From Augochlora pura (taxonomy: Eukaryota > Arthropoda > Insecta > Hymenoptera > Halictidae), in the NCBI RefSeq assembly GCF_028453695.1, contig NC_135772.1, positions 17,045,611-17,109,610 of the forward strand: 64,000 nt of DNA, read 5' to 3'. The position numbers were made by a program, and so were the translations under genes. Shown piece by piece: positions 1 through 12,320 of the stretch. The stretch's first letter is position 1; each line of letters opens with the position of its first letter. Under the pieces are notes generated by a model. It searched no databases. It had not been told where the DNA came from and was given only the letters and a program-made list of their open reading frames with translations.

Positions 1-1700
1 GCACGCACGGGCAGCTCCCTGGGGAATTTTCCTCATGATGGCGTATACGTACGCGCATCGGAAGTGAGGACCTGTGACACGGAGATAAGTTCGTCGGGCT
101 GGCAATATTGACCTTTGGACCTGCTGCCGTGTGAACTCCGCGAGCTATCGCCGCCTCTTATCGAGACCGCCCATCCCAGAAGCAGATGGAACTTTATTGG
201 CAATCGGCAGATATTTGTCCAGCAGAATAAATGGATGATCTACGTACAATCTGTTCGCGAGGAAGCTGATCGATCGTCGAGACGGCGCGCCGTCTCTTGA
301 AAACTCTTACGTTCTTCGATGTTGCATACGTCGAGTATTATGATGACATAATATCTCGCAGCTACGGAGCCTCGGGTCTTATCGATAAAGTTTCGAGGTA
401 TTTTAAAGAGACTAGTGCAGGAAGATCGTTTTACGAACTGCTAAATCAGGACAATCGTATCGCACAATTTGGACATTGCAATTTTACATGCATTTTTGGA
501 TATTGCACAATTTTACATTGCAGCTGCAGCGTAAATTCTTGCGTTTAGGTTCTTGGCACATTATGCAGCCCATGCCAATTTTTATCCACGACTATGAGTC
601 TACGTTATCCTTTACGTATCTAAATCCTTTTGAACAGAGTAGGAAACTTATGATATAGTTTTCGCTTGGACGGTTTTAATGGTTTTGTCGACTGTTCGGA
701 CATTTTGAAACAATTCCAACCGAGTGCATCCATGTTCCTTTTAAGAAATCTATGAAATTTCTTCGAATTTAAATGCATAGATTTACATAAGGGTATGATG
801 ATAGTTTTAAACATATATTAAAGAGTGTAAATAGCATCTCATCACTGACTTTTTTTACTCATTCATCGCTCTCATTTAGACGTATCACGAGTAAATGAAC
901 GTTTCACCTCGTCCATAATTTTCTTTCGATGTTCCAGTGGGTGTCACCCGTTTAAATCAAATAAATAAAACGAAACGATTTCAATCTTCGAGCACGTCGG
1001 AAAAACCAGCAAGTAACTCGTGACATTTTTTGCGAGAGCAACACGCCGAAGTGTGCGCGCCGTTTACATGACGTTTCGCTCTCAGCGACAACTGCGCGAA
1101 TGCGTTCAACTAGTTGGCCGCTATCTCACGGACGTTACACACGTCGCGAGACCCGCTCCGCGACAAATATCGCGTTCTACTCGTTAGCGTATTCGCACCT
1201 TCGCGGGTTCGAACCGCCGTCGAAGTCTGAACCATCCGTAAAATCATAGCAATGAATGATTCGCCGAAAAGAGAAGTATCGGCTGGGAGACGAGGCGTTT
1301 TATCGTCGATTACGCGGTATCGCACTTATCGCCGGTTCGTAGAAGCGAAAGTAGAATGCCGTTACGTTGCAATAGCGTCGGGCAATGGCTGACCGGAATA
1401 TTTATAAGCCGGTAAGGTCTCCCGTTTACAATGGCTGTGGGTGGGAGGGGGTTATATCGTAAACAAGGTCAACGAACCCGGCGGCGTATCGAGTGGTGTC
1501 GCGTTCAATTCGGTTGCGTCTGGTTTTCCGGGAACAAATCGACGAGTATCGACGAGTATCGACCTTCCTTTGACGATTTCAAAGCTCTCGAGCCTTCATG
1601 GGGTCACTCGCGAGACAGAATGACCGACATGGTACAAGGCCTATGCACTCGATATACAGGGATAAATCAAATGATGACGCGTGACTGATCGCTAAGAGAG
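1..1700. other. Mixed-composition non-coding stretch
   Basis: No gene is recognisable here. The left part (to about 1000) is moderately AT-rich with small direct words around 470-540 (TTGCAATTTTACAT-like). From about 1020 it becomes CpG-rich. An 11-bp direct repeat (CGACGAGTATC-type) lies at about 1540-1563. Open frames are short (under 90 codons), and their translations are Arg/Ser-rich, as expected of CpG-rich non-coding DNA. Confidence 0.6.
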
Positions 1701-1731
1701 GACCGCGTCGTGGTCGTCGTCTGTTATCGAC

Positions 1732-1803
1732 GCTGCTGCTGCGGCCTGCTGCTACTGCTGCTACTGCTACTACCGCTGCTGCTGCTGCTGCTGCTATTGC
1801 TGG
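1732..1803 (+). repeat. Imperfect CTG/CTA trinucleotide microsatellite
   Basis: CTG units are interspersed with CTA and CCG. The plus strand would read as poly-Leu and the minus strand as poly-Ser, but no supported gene surrounds it, so I treat it as a simple repeat. Confidence 0.9.
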
Positions 1804-2312
1804 CGGAGCCGTTGCCTACCTCCCGTATATCGACAAGTGCCTCACCCGTGATAATCGCCCTTCGTAAGTTTGGTACGCTGGTAATTGAATCCGAGACAGC
1901 TGCGCGCGGAACTTCGAGACACAACCAACACCGCGAACACACTCGTTTATTCCCCTCGCTAATTGTCCGACAGTCGCTCGCGTCGATTAATCCCGCAAAA
2001 ACTTGATTCCAGCTGCGCGACGAGGATTTTCCCGCGACTCAGCGTGAGCAGAGGAGGGCGCGCGACTCGTCGCGAATGTAAATGTAAATCGAAAACCGGG
2101 AATTGGAATTTTGTTATATGACCTCCGTTTTCGGGGGAATCGAGTTCGAGCTAGCCCGGCGCGGGTCTCCTCCGGAAATTTTTCAAACCTTTTAGAAACA
2201 GCAAACACGATCCGCCCGGGTTACGTTTGCGCGGCTGTTCAAAGAAAAGGAAAACACGAGCCGGTTGCAAAAAACACCGCAGCCCGGCAAGGATGTCTGC
2301 GCACCGATAACA

Positions 2313-2326
2313 GGGGGGGGGGGGGG
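2313..2326 (+). repeat. Poly-G homopolymer (14 nt)
   Basis: Uninterrupted run of 14 G on the plus strand. It is one of several long G-runs in the window. Confidence 0.95.
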
Positions 2327-2427
2327 CAAAAAGTTTCAAAAAACCGGTGTATCGATGACCGGCCGATCGGATTTTACGGTTGTTTAGCGTTCACCGCCGC
2401 GGAGCGGACGCGCGAATGTACGATACC

Positions 2428-2433
2428 GAGAGA

Positions 2434-2475
<42 letters not shown>
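2428..2475 (+). repeat. (GA)n microsatellite
   Basis: About 24 GA dinucleotides with one GT interruption near 2439. GAGAG is the core recognised by GAGA-factor-type proteins in insects. No further support for regulatory use is visible. Confidence 0.95.
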
Positions 2476-2476
<1 letters not shown>

Positions 2477-3540
2477 GCGACCCCGGCTCGACGGGGTATC
2501 GAGTTAAAAGTAATTAATAGCGTAACTCGGAGATTTCGGCACGGTCGACTTGACGCGCGGTCGACTGCGTCGTCAAAGGAAATTCGCCCAGACGTTCCGC
2601 GGCGCGCGACCTGCCTTTACGACCTGTCACCTTCGGTCTTGCCCCCGGCTCCCTCTGCGCCGCCTCCGGGCGATCGACGAAACGGTCGGCGTCCAGCGTG
2701 TCACCGGCTAACAAAGGAAACTCGAATCTGCGAATGAAATCAGCGCATATCCGACTGCCAAAATCTCGTTACAGACGGCGCCGTTTGCGAGGCGAGGCGC
2801 GACGCGGACGCGACCAGCGCGCGGCGCCGAACACCGCGAGCGGCCGATCGATCCCCCGCAGATTATTTCTCCGCACGAAATATTCGGTTACCGGCCGCGA
2901 ATCTTTACGTATAAATCTTCGCGGCGCGCCTCTCCGCGACAGATCATTCCGGACCCGTCCGTGAAACATCGCCCCGTTTCGTCTCGGGTCCCGAGTTTCT
3001 CCTTTTTTTTTCCCTTTTGTTAACAGGACTTCGTTGCCCGCCGATTGAAATTTCGATGGCTCTGTTTTATCCGCCATTGGAAATTCCTCCGTTCGGCCGC
3101 GGCCCCCTTCATTATTAAACCGTTATCGGTCGATCGGCGTACATTTTTCATTGGCATCCTATAAACGATGTTTTATTCGCCGCGGATTATTTATGTTAAA
3201 GTCGGAAACCGATTGGCGGGCATGAATATAACAGCGGCCGCTAAATATTTCCGGCGGGACGTCTGGAAGAATATGTCGATCCCGAAGTCAGGCATGTCAA
3301 ACCTTGAAATCAAATATCAAAGTGTCCCGCATGAATAATGGATCGTTGCGTGTCTCTATCGGATCTTTAACGTTTTCCATTTCCGTCGCCGAGGCATCGA
3401 TCTCGCGACGAGTACGCGACGAATTAGATGCGCGTCAATTTGCGCGTGCCCGACGGTCTCAATTATTACTTTCGCGGTTTAGAGACACGGGAAATTCGCG
3501 AGATTCGAATGCAAGGAATTAGACGTCGATCGCATTATGA

Positions 3541-4440
3541 AATAGAAGGGTAACGCGGGGGAGGGTGAATTTATTTAGAACATTAACCTGTAAAATACTT
3601 CTTCTATGATTTCTGTCGAAATGCTTGCGATCGCATATCCATAAATTTCGCACGCTTTAGGGTAATTTTAGAACAATTATCGAAAAGACTACGCTCAGTA
3701 TGATCGATAAAACGCGGGACAATATTTATCTTCGGAATACATCGACGCATCTGAATGGTGGAATAAACTTGGATATCGTGAACAAACGGATTTCGAAATA
3801 TGCGCGCGAGGCGATCGAAAGTTTACTAGACAACACGATAAAATGGCTTCGCGTTGGAGAAAAATAGTGGAGCTAATTCCAAGAGCAAGGAAATTATGGG
3901 GATTACAAGCATCGCGGAGAAAATTAAAAATTATGGAGGACCGTTAAAGGATGCTCAAGTTTAGTCGAGATTAAAGAAGTATTCTCCGAAGGGAAGAAGT
4001 TTTTAATGTCGTAAATTTAAAATGTGGTTTGTGGGAAAGTGAAACTGCTTGATGCTGGAAACAATTTAAAAACATCTTCAATCGATGTTCGAGGAACTGT
4101 TAGGGACTTAAATAATTGACCGCAGCTTTGCAGAAAGGAGAAACGGTAAAGCTGATTCCAAGAGTATCGAAGTATATAGAGAATAAAAACATCAGAGAGA
4201 ATATTAAATTATAGAAAAATTATAGAGAAATTATAGAGAATTAAATTATAGAGAAATTACAGGGAATTAAATTATAGGGAAATTATAGAGAATTAAATTA
4301 TAAAGAACTGTCGACAAATGCTACAGTTTAGTCGACGTATAGAAAAGTATTCTCTACAGGAAAGAACTTTTAAATGAAAAATGTACCGTAAGAATACAAT
4401 AGAAAACAATTAATACGTAGCTTTAATAAAAATTCAAAGG
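3541..4440. other. AT-rich block with short tandem arrays
   Basis: An AT-rich segment between two CpG-rich blocks. It contains the 26-bp array at 4203-4307 and otherwise irregular A-rich sequence. No gene was seen, and open frames are all short. Confidence 0.6.
4203..4307 (+). repeat. 26-bp minisatellite, about 4 copies
   Basis: Units begin at about 4203, 4230, 4256 and 4282. The core is ATTATAGAGAATTAAATTAT followed by AGAGAA. Copies differ by single substitutions (TATAG versus TACAG, AGAGAA versus AGGGAA), and the first is the most degenerate. Confidence 0.85.
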
Positions 4441-6880
4441 ACCGGTTATAGCGTAAAATTATTTTTCGACCGATCGCCATTCAGGATTTTGATCGAATAT
4501 TTTCAAGCATCGCACGGGCATTGCCGCGGATGGAAGTTCACGGCGTCTCGCTCGGATTAAATCGGCTCGCCGGAAAGCCTTCTGGAAGAACAATCGTTCG
4601 CATTGTCGATCACTGCGATCGCCTTTTACACGAGATTGGTCGGTGTTCTCGAGCTGTAAGAGTCGTCGCCGTGGAAATTCCGTCGCGTCCGTCGCAATAC
4701 GTTTAGCCGTCGCGTCTCGCGCGCCGGTCTCGCCGGTAATCGCGTTGAAAACAGGGAAGAGGGTAAAAGGAGAAGGGCGGACGCGGACAAAGGTACGGAA
4801 GAAAGGGAGACATTCTCGCGTCGCTCGCACAGGAATACCTTAGCGACTCAATCCTGGACCGAAGGATCCCGGACAGAAGAATGGGTTCTCCGTGGATGTC
4901 GGTTCGAGAGGGGAGGAGAGGGTTTGAGGTTGGCCGAAAGCCCCCGGCGTTCCCTCGTTGTCCTCGAAAAAATTTCAATAACCATTTTTATTTCTACCTC
5001 CGCGATGAAAATTTCTCGTTACCACCGGGCGAGGCCGATCCTCCTCCTCCTCCTCCTCCCTGTCCCCGCTGCACGCCGCCGGGAAACGAAAAGTAAACAG
5101 GGTGGGGTTCGAGTTGTTTCGTTCCACGGGTATCCTTCGGTCTCCGCCGTAAACATTTCGCTGGCCTTTTCGCTGGCAGCGTCGGGCAAACGATGCCGGT
5201 TCGTCGAGATTTTTTACGACAGGCTCGCTGTTATTATCGTTTTATACGGGTAACGTTTTCCGCGCTGGTCTCTCTCCCCCTTGCGCTTCGCGACCTCCCC
5301 GCTGAACAACGAACAGCTCTTTGCCTGATCAATTTGCCGCAGTCGTTCCTACGCGGGATCGTCGTTCGAGAGAATACGAGCGAAGACGAGGCGGGGGGGC
5401 TCGTTTCCGTTCTCGACGTCTAGGAACGCTGCGGAAAGATGCGCAGGGTCCGACGACGAAGCTCGGTCGGTTGGCTCTCCCCGGTCACAATGAATATCGA
5501 AATCAAAGGATATATTCCCAGCGCGTGGAGATGTCCAGAAATGAGAAACAAGCTGGCAACTTGGCCGTCCGTCGATCGTGGGACACACGCCGGAGCTCAC
5601 GGGTACACTTACCGCTTCGGCAATATGAGATCCCTTACGGCGCATTTCCTGATAAAATGAAGTTGGGGCCAATACTTCAAAGGGACCGCCAGCCAACAAG
5701 GTTATATCCTCGGGGACATCGCGGCCGTGTCAGCGACGGGCTTGTGCACGCCGAGGAAACAAATACGAGCTGCGGATCTTATTTGCGGCGGGTCTCTCAA
5801 AATTTCATTCGGAAACGGAAACCGATCGTGTCCCTGCGTCGCGACGACTTTCCAACTAATTACTGGAGATCCTCTGCTGAACCTGATCTCGGAAAACTAT
5901 CGTCGGACGAACGCTTTTATCTTTCGACGTTCTCGATGGATTATCTGCAGGATTATCTGCACATAGGGGATCGAGGATCTCGCGACAGCGTATTTATTTG
6001 ACAACGATGTTTTCTTTCGGGCGAGATCGTTGATCCAGTTCTGTCAAAGGAGTTCCCGACTTGATTTTATCGAACCACTTGTCGCAAGTATCCGCGATAT
6101 CGACTTCCAACAAATAAAGAATTTACCCAGACGCGACAGACTTGTCTGGCAGACGATTATATCTGCGATTTCTTAACTGGTGGATTCCTCTAAACGGGAT
6201 ACCTATGTGAAACCATTTCGAAACCATTTTCTACAGAACGATGCCCTAATTACGCGACATAGAAACTGAAGGATTCTCCCGTTGGTTCCTCGATGCCAAT
6301 TCCTCCCCGAGACCGGACAATAATATTAATGAAGAGTCGCAGCCCCCCAAGGTATAAATTTTCCAAGCGACGTCAGACGACGTCTGATTGCTGCCAAAGG
6401 TGCTATTAAACCCGTTCGTCATCGGCGATGGTTGTAAATAATGAAATCAGAGTCGGTCCGGCGTAACTATCGATCCCCAAAGCACGATGGATAACTAGGA
6501 ATAGCGCGGGATCCGGGATGGAGAATGTCGAGCGCAGAGGGGAAGACGTATTGTTCCTTCTTCTGGCAGATAATGGAGCCCACCTGTCAGACCGAGTTAT
6601 GTCTCTCGTGTCGGAAGAATGCGTTATGCTTCTGGCGCGGCTGCTTTCTCGCCTTTTTCTTTCCGCCGCGATACCGGGGATGCCGGGATAGAAGCACGGA
6701 GAAATCAATGTCCGACCGATCCGGCGCTAGGGTTCGACCCCGAAATAGTTGTTCGACGATGGTTCACCGTCGAGAAGACGAACCGTACCGCCGACGGCCG
6801 CGGAAAAATAGACCAGACACCTCGACGGATCCTCCATGGAGATTATTTCTACAATCTTTATGGCTCGGATCTCTGCGAGG
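4441..6880. other. CpG-rich block without a recognisable gene
   Basis: Contains the longest plus-strand open frame of this half of the window (5321-6001). It opens on TTG rather than ATG and is Arg-rich with no domain I recognise. A short CTC trinucleotide run lies at 5038-5059. At 6370-6384 there is a GACGTCAGACGACGTC-like double ACGT word. I see no splice-site-bounded exon I would defend. Confidence 0.5.
5038..5059 (+). repeat. (CTC)n trinucleotide run
   Basis: Seven consecutive CTC units within a CpG-rich block. Confidence 0.8.
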
Positions 6881-7530
6881 CGAAAGTTTCTGGGAACTTC
6901 GCTTTTGCGGTGTTTCCATGTTATTCTTTGTAAAATTGTTAATGGCCAGTTCGCAATCTTTTATGTTACTTCGTAGGTTCATTTTAGATATGTGGAACAT
7001 TTAGTAAATTTTTCCATTTTTAAGGTTGTACTTTATAGAACAAAGCATAGTATGGACCCTGTTGGATCTATATTATGATCAGTCAGAATCAGAATTTTCT
7101 ATAAAATCCAATTATTCTACAATATGTGACTTTTCAATAATAGATTTGGAACAGCTGAGAAACAATACAATTGTTCTTATATACCATATAATTATGGCAT
7201 TAGTTATGAATATAATATTAGTACTGTCTGTTGCTCAAAAGATGGCACAGAAGTAGATAAACGCGTTTCCTTTATTGCAGAAATATCGCCCCCCTATTAG
7301 TCCCCAATTTCCAGAAAACAAGGTACTCGAGCCTGGCCGATTGCAAACAAGCAACGCCTTCTGACTCTCATCACTTCCATTTTGACTTCCACTCTGTTTT
7401 TATTCCAGAATTTTGATCATTATTAACTAAATTACGCGCTGAACAAGAAATATAATTTCTACAGAAATTATACCATATTTTCAGCAATTGACAGTGATTA
7501 ATTCCGAAAGCTGCCACATTGCTCTCGAAT
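6881..7530. other. AT-rich block with one open stretch
   Basis: The plus frame from 7026 to 7256 is open for 76 codons and its translation is less Arg/Ser-biased than the shadow frames nearby. It begins at TTG, lacks any recognisable motif and lies in AT-rich DNA. I note it but do not call a gene. The remainder is unremarkable. Confidence 0.4.
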
Positions 7531-8507
7531 TATAGCAAAAGTCTGAAGACGGAAAGTAAATTTCTCAGTTTCGGTAAAAGCGTCGAGACAAATTTCTGCG
7601 CGGTTCGTTGCAATATTGTGTTTGATTCCGCGCGGTTCCCCGATAGGATTATTGTTTGTTTTCCCCCGAAGAAATGGAATCGCGTATAAAGCCTCGCCGG
7701 CCTGCAGTGTTTCCGTCGGTGCGAAGTTGGTAGACGAAGATCAACGTACCGGCATCGGCCTGAACCCCTCCACCCGGCAGACATCTTTGACGTTCTCTTC
7801 GCGCGTTCGTTCCGGTAATGGAAGGTACCCGTCAAAGCCTGAAGGCAGGATACTTGAAGGATCACTGCGGTCGATCCATCCTCGTTCTCTCTCTCTCTCC
7901 TTACAAGATTTTCTCGTCCACGCATTCCGCGTTCTATTATCATTTATTTATTCCGACGTACGCCTTGTTCGTGCTTTAAGCCCCGGCCGCCGTCTCGAAT
8001 AAGTAGATTATCCGAAACGTAGAACACACATCACCGGGAATTATTTAAATATATCGGGGCGCCGGCTAGCGGGTGATTTCCCGGCCGACGCCGAATATAA
8101 AATTATCGAATATTCCCATCTTCGAAGATCGCCACCCCGCGGCTGTAATCGGTTCCATGATGATTAATTAACGTTGTTACCAATTTCATCCGATAATTAA
8201 CGTCCTAGTAAATACAGACCGAGCGCAAAATATTTACGGGCGGAATAGTTAATATATGAATGCTCGTGACGCGTCAGCTTACCAACGTTTAAAGCGGTTT
8301 AACCGGTGTACACGTGTGCAACTATCGGCTAACGGATTTTCAAGACGACGCCGATTAAAAGAGACCATTACGGAGGATGAAATTCGCGCCGGTGGTGGGG
8401 GATCGATGCATTTATTCTGTTCTCCCTCGGGGGAATCCGATTTCATCGTCTGCATCGATTGCGTATTTTTATGCCGTTCTATAATTTTAATAGACCACTC
8501 GGCCTGG
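7531..8507. other. Mixed block without a recognisable gene
   Basis: Moderately CpG-rich, with a short CT run at 7886-7900 and alternating AATTA / CGGCCG words from 8040 to 8260. No coding evidence was found. Confidence 0.5.
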
Positions 8508-8823
8508 ACAGGTACTGCTTTCAAAGACCTTGGCGATTCGTATTAATTCCAAGTGACAATTTAGAGTGATCGAACAGACCAGCTTTGTCTTATAAAATTC
8601 AAATTATTAATCAAGGTTGCGGATTTTTTCGCCATTTTATATTTTCGATGCATCCCTTAATTCGAACAGGTATCGCTTGCAACGACACTTCTAATTGATG
8701 TCAATTCTAAGCGATAATTTATACTTGATAGAAAAGTTCACCTTCGATTTTTCAATAAAGCTAGAATTATTAATTGAGCTTTTTTCCAAGATCGATTCCA
8801 TTATACACGACATGCATCCGACT
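8508..8823 (+). repeat. Ancient diverged tandem duplication, period about 158 bp
   Basis: The block 8508-8665 and the block 8666-8823 share an ordered set of words: ACAGGTA at the start, AATTCYAAGYGAYAATTTA about 40 nt in, AAATTATTAAT/GAATTATTAAT mid-unit, and ATGCATCC near the end. The spacing is conserved but many substitutions have accumulated, so the duplication is old. No gene is associated. Confidence 0.6.
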
Positions 8824-9113
8824 CGTGCCTAATTAAGCAGCGATAAGGCTCGCATAATTTGACATCCATAAACTATTTCGCGGCAACAGGTGCACGGCTG
8901 TCCTATACTTTGCTTAACGATTTATTGTCTATTGACGATTTGCCCGTGCCCCGCGACCGGTGTAATCGAATGTTTGTTACCCAACTATTGAACTGTAATC
9001 GATATAATTGCTGCACAAATACCGTACCAGAACTCATCGCGCGCCGGCCGAGAATCCCTAACGGCGTGTTTGCTTTAGTTCCGGATTCGCAAATCGGATG
9101 AACAATGCAGCGA

Positions 9114-9137
9114 GCGGCGGCGGCGGCGGCGGCGGCC
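9114..9137 (+). repeat. (GGC)n trinucleotide run
   Basis: About eight GGC/GCG units. The surrounding frame could read poly-Gly or poly-Ala, but no supported coding context exists. Confidence 0.9.
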
Positions 9138-9447
9138 GGGTGTTCTTTTTTGCCGTTTTCGTTACGGGGAGCCACCACCACCGCCGCCGCGCCTCGCCAT
9201 CCCCGCGAGAAGTAATCATCGTAGGAGCGAAATGTGTATCGTTGTTGTTTGCCAAACAACCTACCGCCGGTTTACGTATCACGATTTTCGACGCGGCCCT
9301 GCACACACGGCCGCGACGCTGCCGCCGTTATCCCAGGTAACATGCCTTATTCCTGTAATCGATTAATCCCCCCCGCCCACGATGCTACAATGTCTCCGCA
9401 AACTCTCCGGCGAACTGGCGCTATAAATTCACCGAATAATGGCTCAA

Positions 9448-9455
9448 TGACGTCA
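9448..9455. promoter_or_regulatory. Perfect CRE-like palindrome TGACGTCA
   Basis: Eight-base match to the CREB/ATF consensus. A single 8-mer is expected about once by chance in a window this size, so the regulatory interpretation is weak. Confidence 0.25.
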
Positions 9456-10043
9456 TATCGAATTACATCTGGTATCAATCGGGGGGCCCCCCTCCGTTGG
9501 CCGCACCGAGTGCGCCGGGATTGCCCCGTCGCGCGTTCCCCGTGTGTGTTCGGCTTCCGGAATTATTGGTCGGACATAGCGATCGGATTTCGTGCGAAGC
9601 TCGTTTCTCAAAGTTAACGAGTTCGCCGGACCCGCGCCGCCGTCGGAATTATTACGATCAGGAGGCCCGCGCCCGGACGGTCGCGCCGTGTAATCGTCGA
9701 TTTTCGGGCACCGGGCCTGTTTCCGAAAGAAATTTCGGTGACCATCGAGAACGAGTCAATCGATGATCTATTTCCGGGCGACCCGTTTCCTCCACGGCAG
9801 CGAAAACGGCGAAAATAAATTTTCGCAACAGCGAATCCGCCCCCGCGGTTTGATATCCATTCGGTGTTTATCTGTTTGCACGAAGTCTCGAGTTTAGGTC
9901 TTGTTAATCTGTAAACAGTTCCCTCCCAGTTGATTTAGGGAAAGTAAGGATAGATCGTATTAGTAAGATCGTCGCGCGTGGTTCATGCATGGGCTCCCTC
10001 TCTCCTCGCGTCTCACGGCACTCGAGCGCGGAGAGCCGGCGGA

Positions 10044-10090
10044 TGAGAGAGGAGAGAGATAGAGAGAGATAGAGATAGAGATAGAGAGAG
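10044..10090 (+). repeat. (GAGATA)/(GA) microsatellite
   Basis: Alternating GAGAGAGATA and GAGATA units on the plus strand. Confidence 0.9.
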
Positions 10091-12320
10091 TAAGCAGAGA
10101 ACCGAGACACACTGTTTGGGTGAACGGTTTTCTGGTAAATGACGGTCCTGCGGGTCCTATTGCTTAACCAGCGGCCGTGCTCTAAACCCCCTGGATTATT
10201 ACCTGTAGCAGCCTCTAAAATCCATCGTTTATGCAAGCGGCCACTGACAATGTACGGAGGCAGTTCGGCAACATGTAGAACAAGCCCCCTCTAGAAAATT
10301 CATGATCGCGGCGGCTGCACGGTTTCTTCGGAACCGGCGGGCGTTCGTCGCGAGTTCACGCGGCAGGGCCGTCGCAACTTTATCGATTAATTCGGCCGAA
10401 AACCGAAAACCGCTTGACACACGCCGTGAACGTAATTCCCGGTTATTGCAGTCTTTAATCTTCACCTATCGAGGCGAGCTAGGGAAGCACGAACGACGCT
10501 TGACATATATTAATAATAAATTGAACGCTATGACAATTATCGAATATAATTACTAAACGGAATATGTAGTAGATAGAAATTAATTATTCGTCGTCGACGG
10601 GAACAATCGATGCAAATAGCCGGTGAAAATTATTTATAATTGCGTCCAATAATATTAACGGCGCTAAATAATAACTAACAGCGAATGGCGATTTCTACAT
10701 TTGTTTATGGCGTGTAATCGAATAATAGCCGCGTTACACGTCGCGCTGGGCCGCCGCCAGAAATATTCGGCCGTAATATTGTAAATCGGTTCTCGCATTT
10801 TATTCGTCGACGGATATTTTATACGATACAGTTACGATGTCGGAATTAATTGTCGCGGATCTTCTTCTGGAGTTTCAAGTTTTTATAAAGAGATGTCTGA
10901 TCGCATAAAGAATATTTGTTTTATATAATAACACTCGCGAAGTCCAGAAAATTGATTCGCGCTCAGATTCGAGCCAGCCATAAGGACAATAATTTTATTA
11001 CACGGATTCGCGCGTACCCCTGCCCCTCTGCGGCAACGGGCGAAGATTTAAATGTCCTGAGGGGATGTTTTGGCAGCACGAAAATGGGGCACCCCTTAGT
11101 TTGCGGGAGAATATCGCTTTAGTCGCGAATTAATACGCCTACGCGCCGTAATCCACGTTCCGCGATCAAATTTATTATGTCCTTTGTCGGCCAATTCGAA
11201 GCCTCTCGAAATTGCCGATAGAATCCTCCGGGTCACGGATCACCTAATCGACATCCCTCCAGACAATGTTACCCCGTCATTACTTTCACAGTTGCTCTGA
11301 TTAGCATTCTATTTAATGAATTTCGGAACGCGAAAAACAATTCATCGTTCTCGACGAATATTGATAAGAGAAATGTTGAGCTTCATTTCGATATAAAATG
11401 AACGAACGGTCGTCACCGAACCCTGAATGTTTATACAAATAGACCAATGGGGCAGGCCTGAAATTTAATTAAAATAAATAGAAGAAGAAATAGAAAAAAT
11501 TCCTTCAACTAGAAAAATTTTTACTGTGCACATTTTTCAGGTTCTATACGTCCGAATATTTATATTTATATCAGTCCCCGTGTAAATGCATGCATCGCGC
11601 TCGTCTGAATCATCTGTCTTGTTAAATTAATACAGTCTATTAGCCGGCACTTGTATCGTAACCGGGCCGCGTTAGTGGTAGTTATTATATCGATATAATA
11701 ACACGTTTTCGGGACAATGGAGTCGGTAATTGAACAATACGCGTGGCTATTAGTATTTCGCATTCGAACAATTCGGTTTTATTATCGGACGACAAAGGCC
11801 GGCCCCGGCGCCGGCGAGCCCGCGCAGATAAATTTTCGCGGAAAACGCGATCCCGGTAATCGAAGAGCCTGGTATTTTGTAAGTGGAACACGGGAAGTTG
11901 CGCAAGTGGGCTTGCTTAGCTGCGACTTAACATACGCTTTCATTGGTTCCACCGTCGCATAAGCTAGAAGTTCGCTTATCCGCCGGCGAGGGTGGTTAGG
12001 GAACTTAAAGTCAATCTTGGGTTATGCAAACGCTTATGCTTAGTAAAACGCTTGCTGCGGGCGAGTCTCTCTCCGGCCAAACTTAAAGCACCGTAGAATG
12101 GAGCTTCGTGTCCGCTGTTCCGCGTTTTCCGAACTTCCAGATTTCCATCTGCCCCGGCTTCTTGCCCCCATAATACCCGCAACCCTTTTTTACTTATCTC
12201 GGAATCCCTTTCGCCGCGGTCCCCCACCCCCTTTGCACTTTACATCGTGCCCTCCAATTATTGCGAGCGCATACGGGAATAAGGGAAATAATCCGCGTCC
12301 TTGGCAAAAGCTAGAAGACA
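10091..12320. other. Mixed block; possible regulatory sequence 10560-10870
   Basis: No gene is supported. The segment 10560-10870 combines TAATTA (10581), an exact POU octamer ATGCAAAT (10610-10617), TTGTTTATGG (10701-10710, overlapping forkhead- and Caudal-type cores) and repeated AATATT/ATTATT words among CpG-rich spacers. This texture resembles insect developmental enhancers, but motif counting alone cannot establish it. Downstream (11120-11560) the sequence is plain AT-rich DNA, then CpG-rich again to 12320. Confidence 0.35.

Larger units (their letters stand above)
1804..3540. other. CpG-rich block without a recognisable gene
   Basis: Dense CG dinucleotides, a G14 run and a long GA tract fill this block. 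The longest open frame (about 208 codons, plus strand, 2111-2737) crosses the G-run and the GA tract and is dominated by Arg, Pro and Ala, so I regard it as a composition artefact. From about 3100 to 3300 there are AT/CG-alternating words (TTATTTATG, ATTATTTAT) of the kind seen in insect regulatory DNA, but nothing diagnostic. Confidence 0.5.
8824..10043. other. CpG-rich mixed block
   Basis: Holds the GGC run, a perfect TGACGTCA palindrome at 9448-9455, and several short Arg/Pro-rich open frames that overlap one another on both strands. No gene is supported. Confidence 0.5.

Noticed and set aside
1190..1225. GGGTTCGAACCGCC resembling a tRNA T-arm
   Set aside because: The stem does not pair (GCGGG against CGCCG) and no D-arm, anticodon arm or acceptor stem can be drawn upstream.
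1732..1803. Poly-Leu or poly-Ser coding repeat
   Set aside because: No gene surrounds it. Treated as a trinucleotide microsatellite.
2111..2737. 208-codon plus-strand frame
   Set aside because: Runs through a G14 homopolymer and a GA microsatellite, so it cannot be a conserved coding sequence.
5321..6001. 226-codon plus-strand frame
   Set aside because: Starts at TTG, Arg-rich, no motif, overlapped by equally open frames on both strands.
7026..7256. 76-codon frame in AT-rich DNA as a small gene
   Set aside because: TTG start, no motif, no splice support. Composition is only mildly protein-like.
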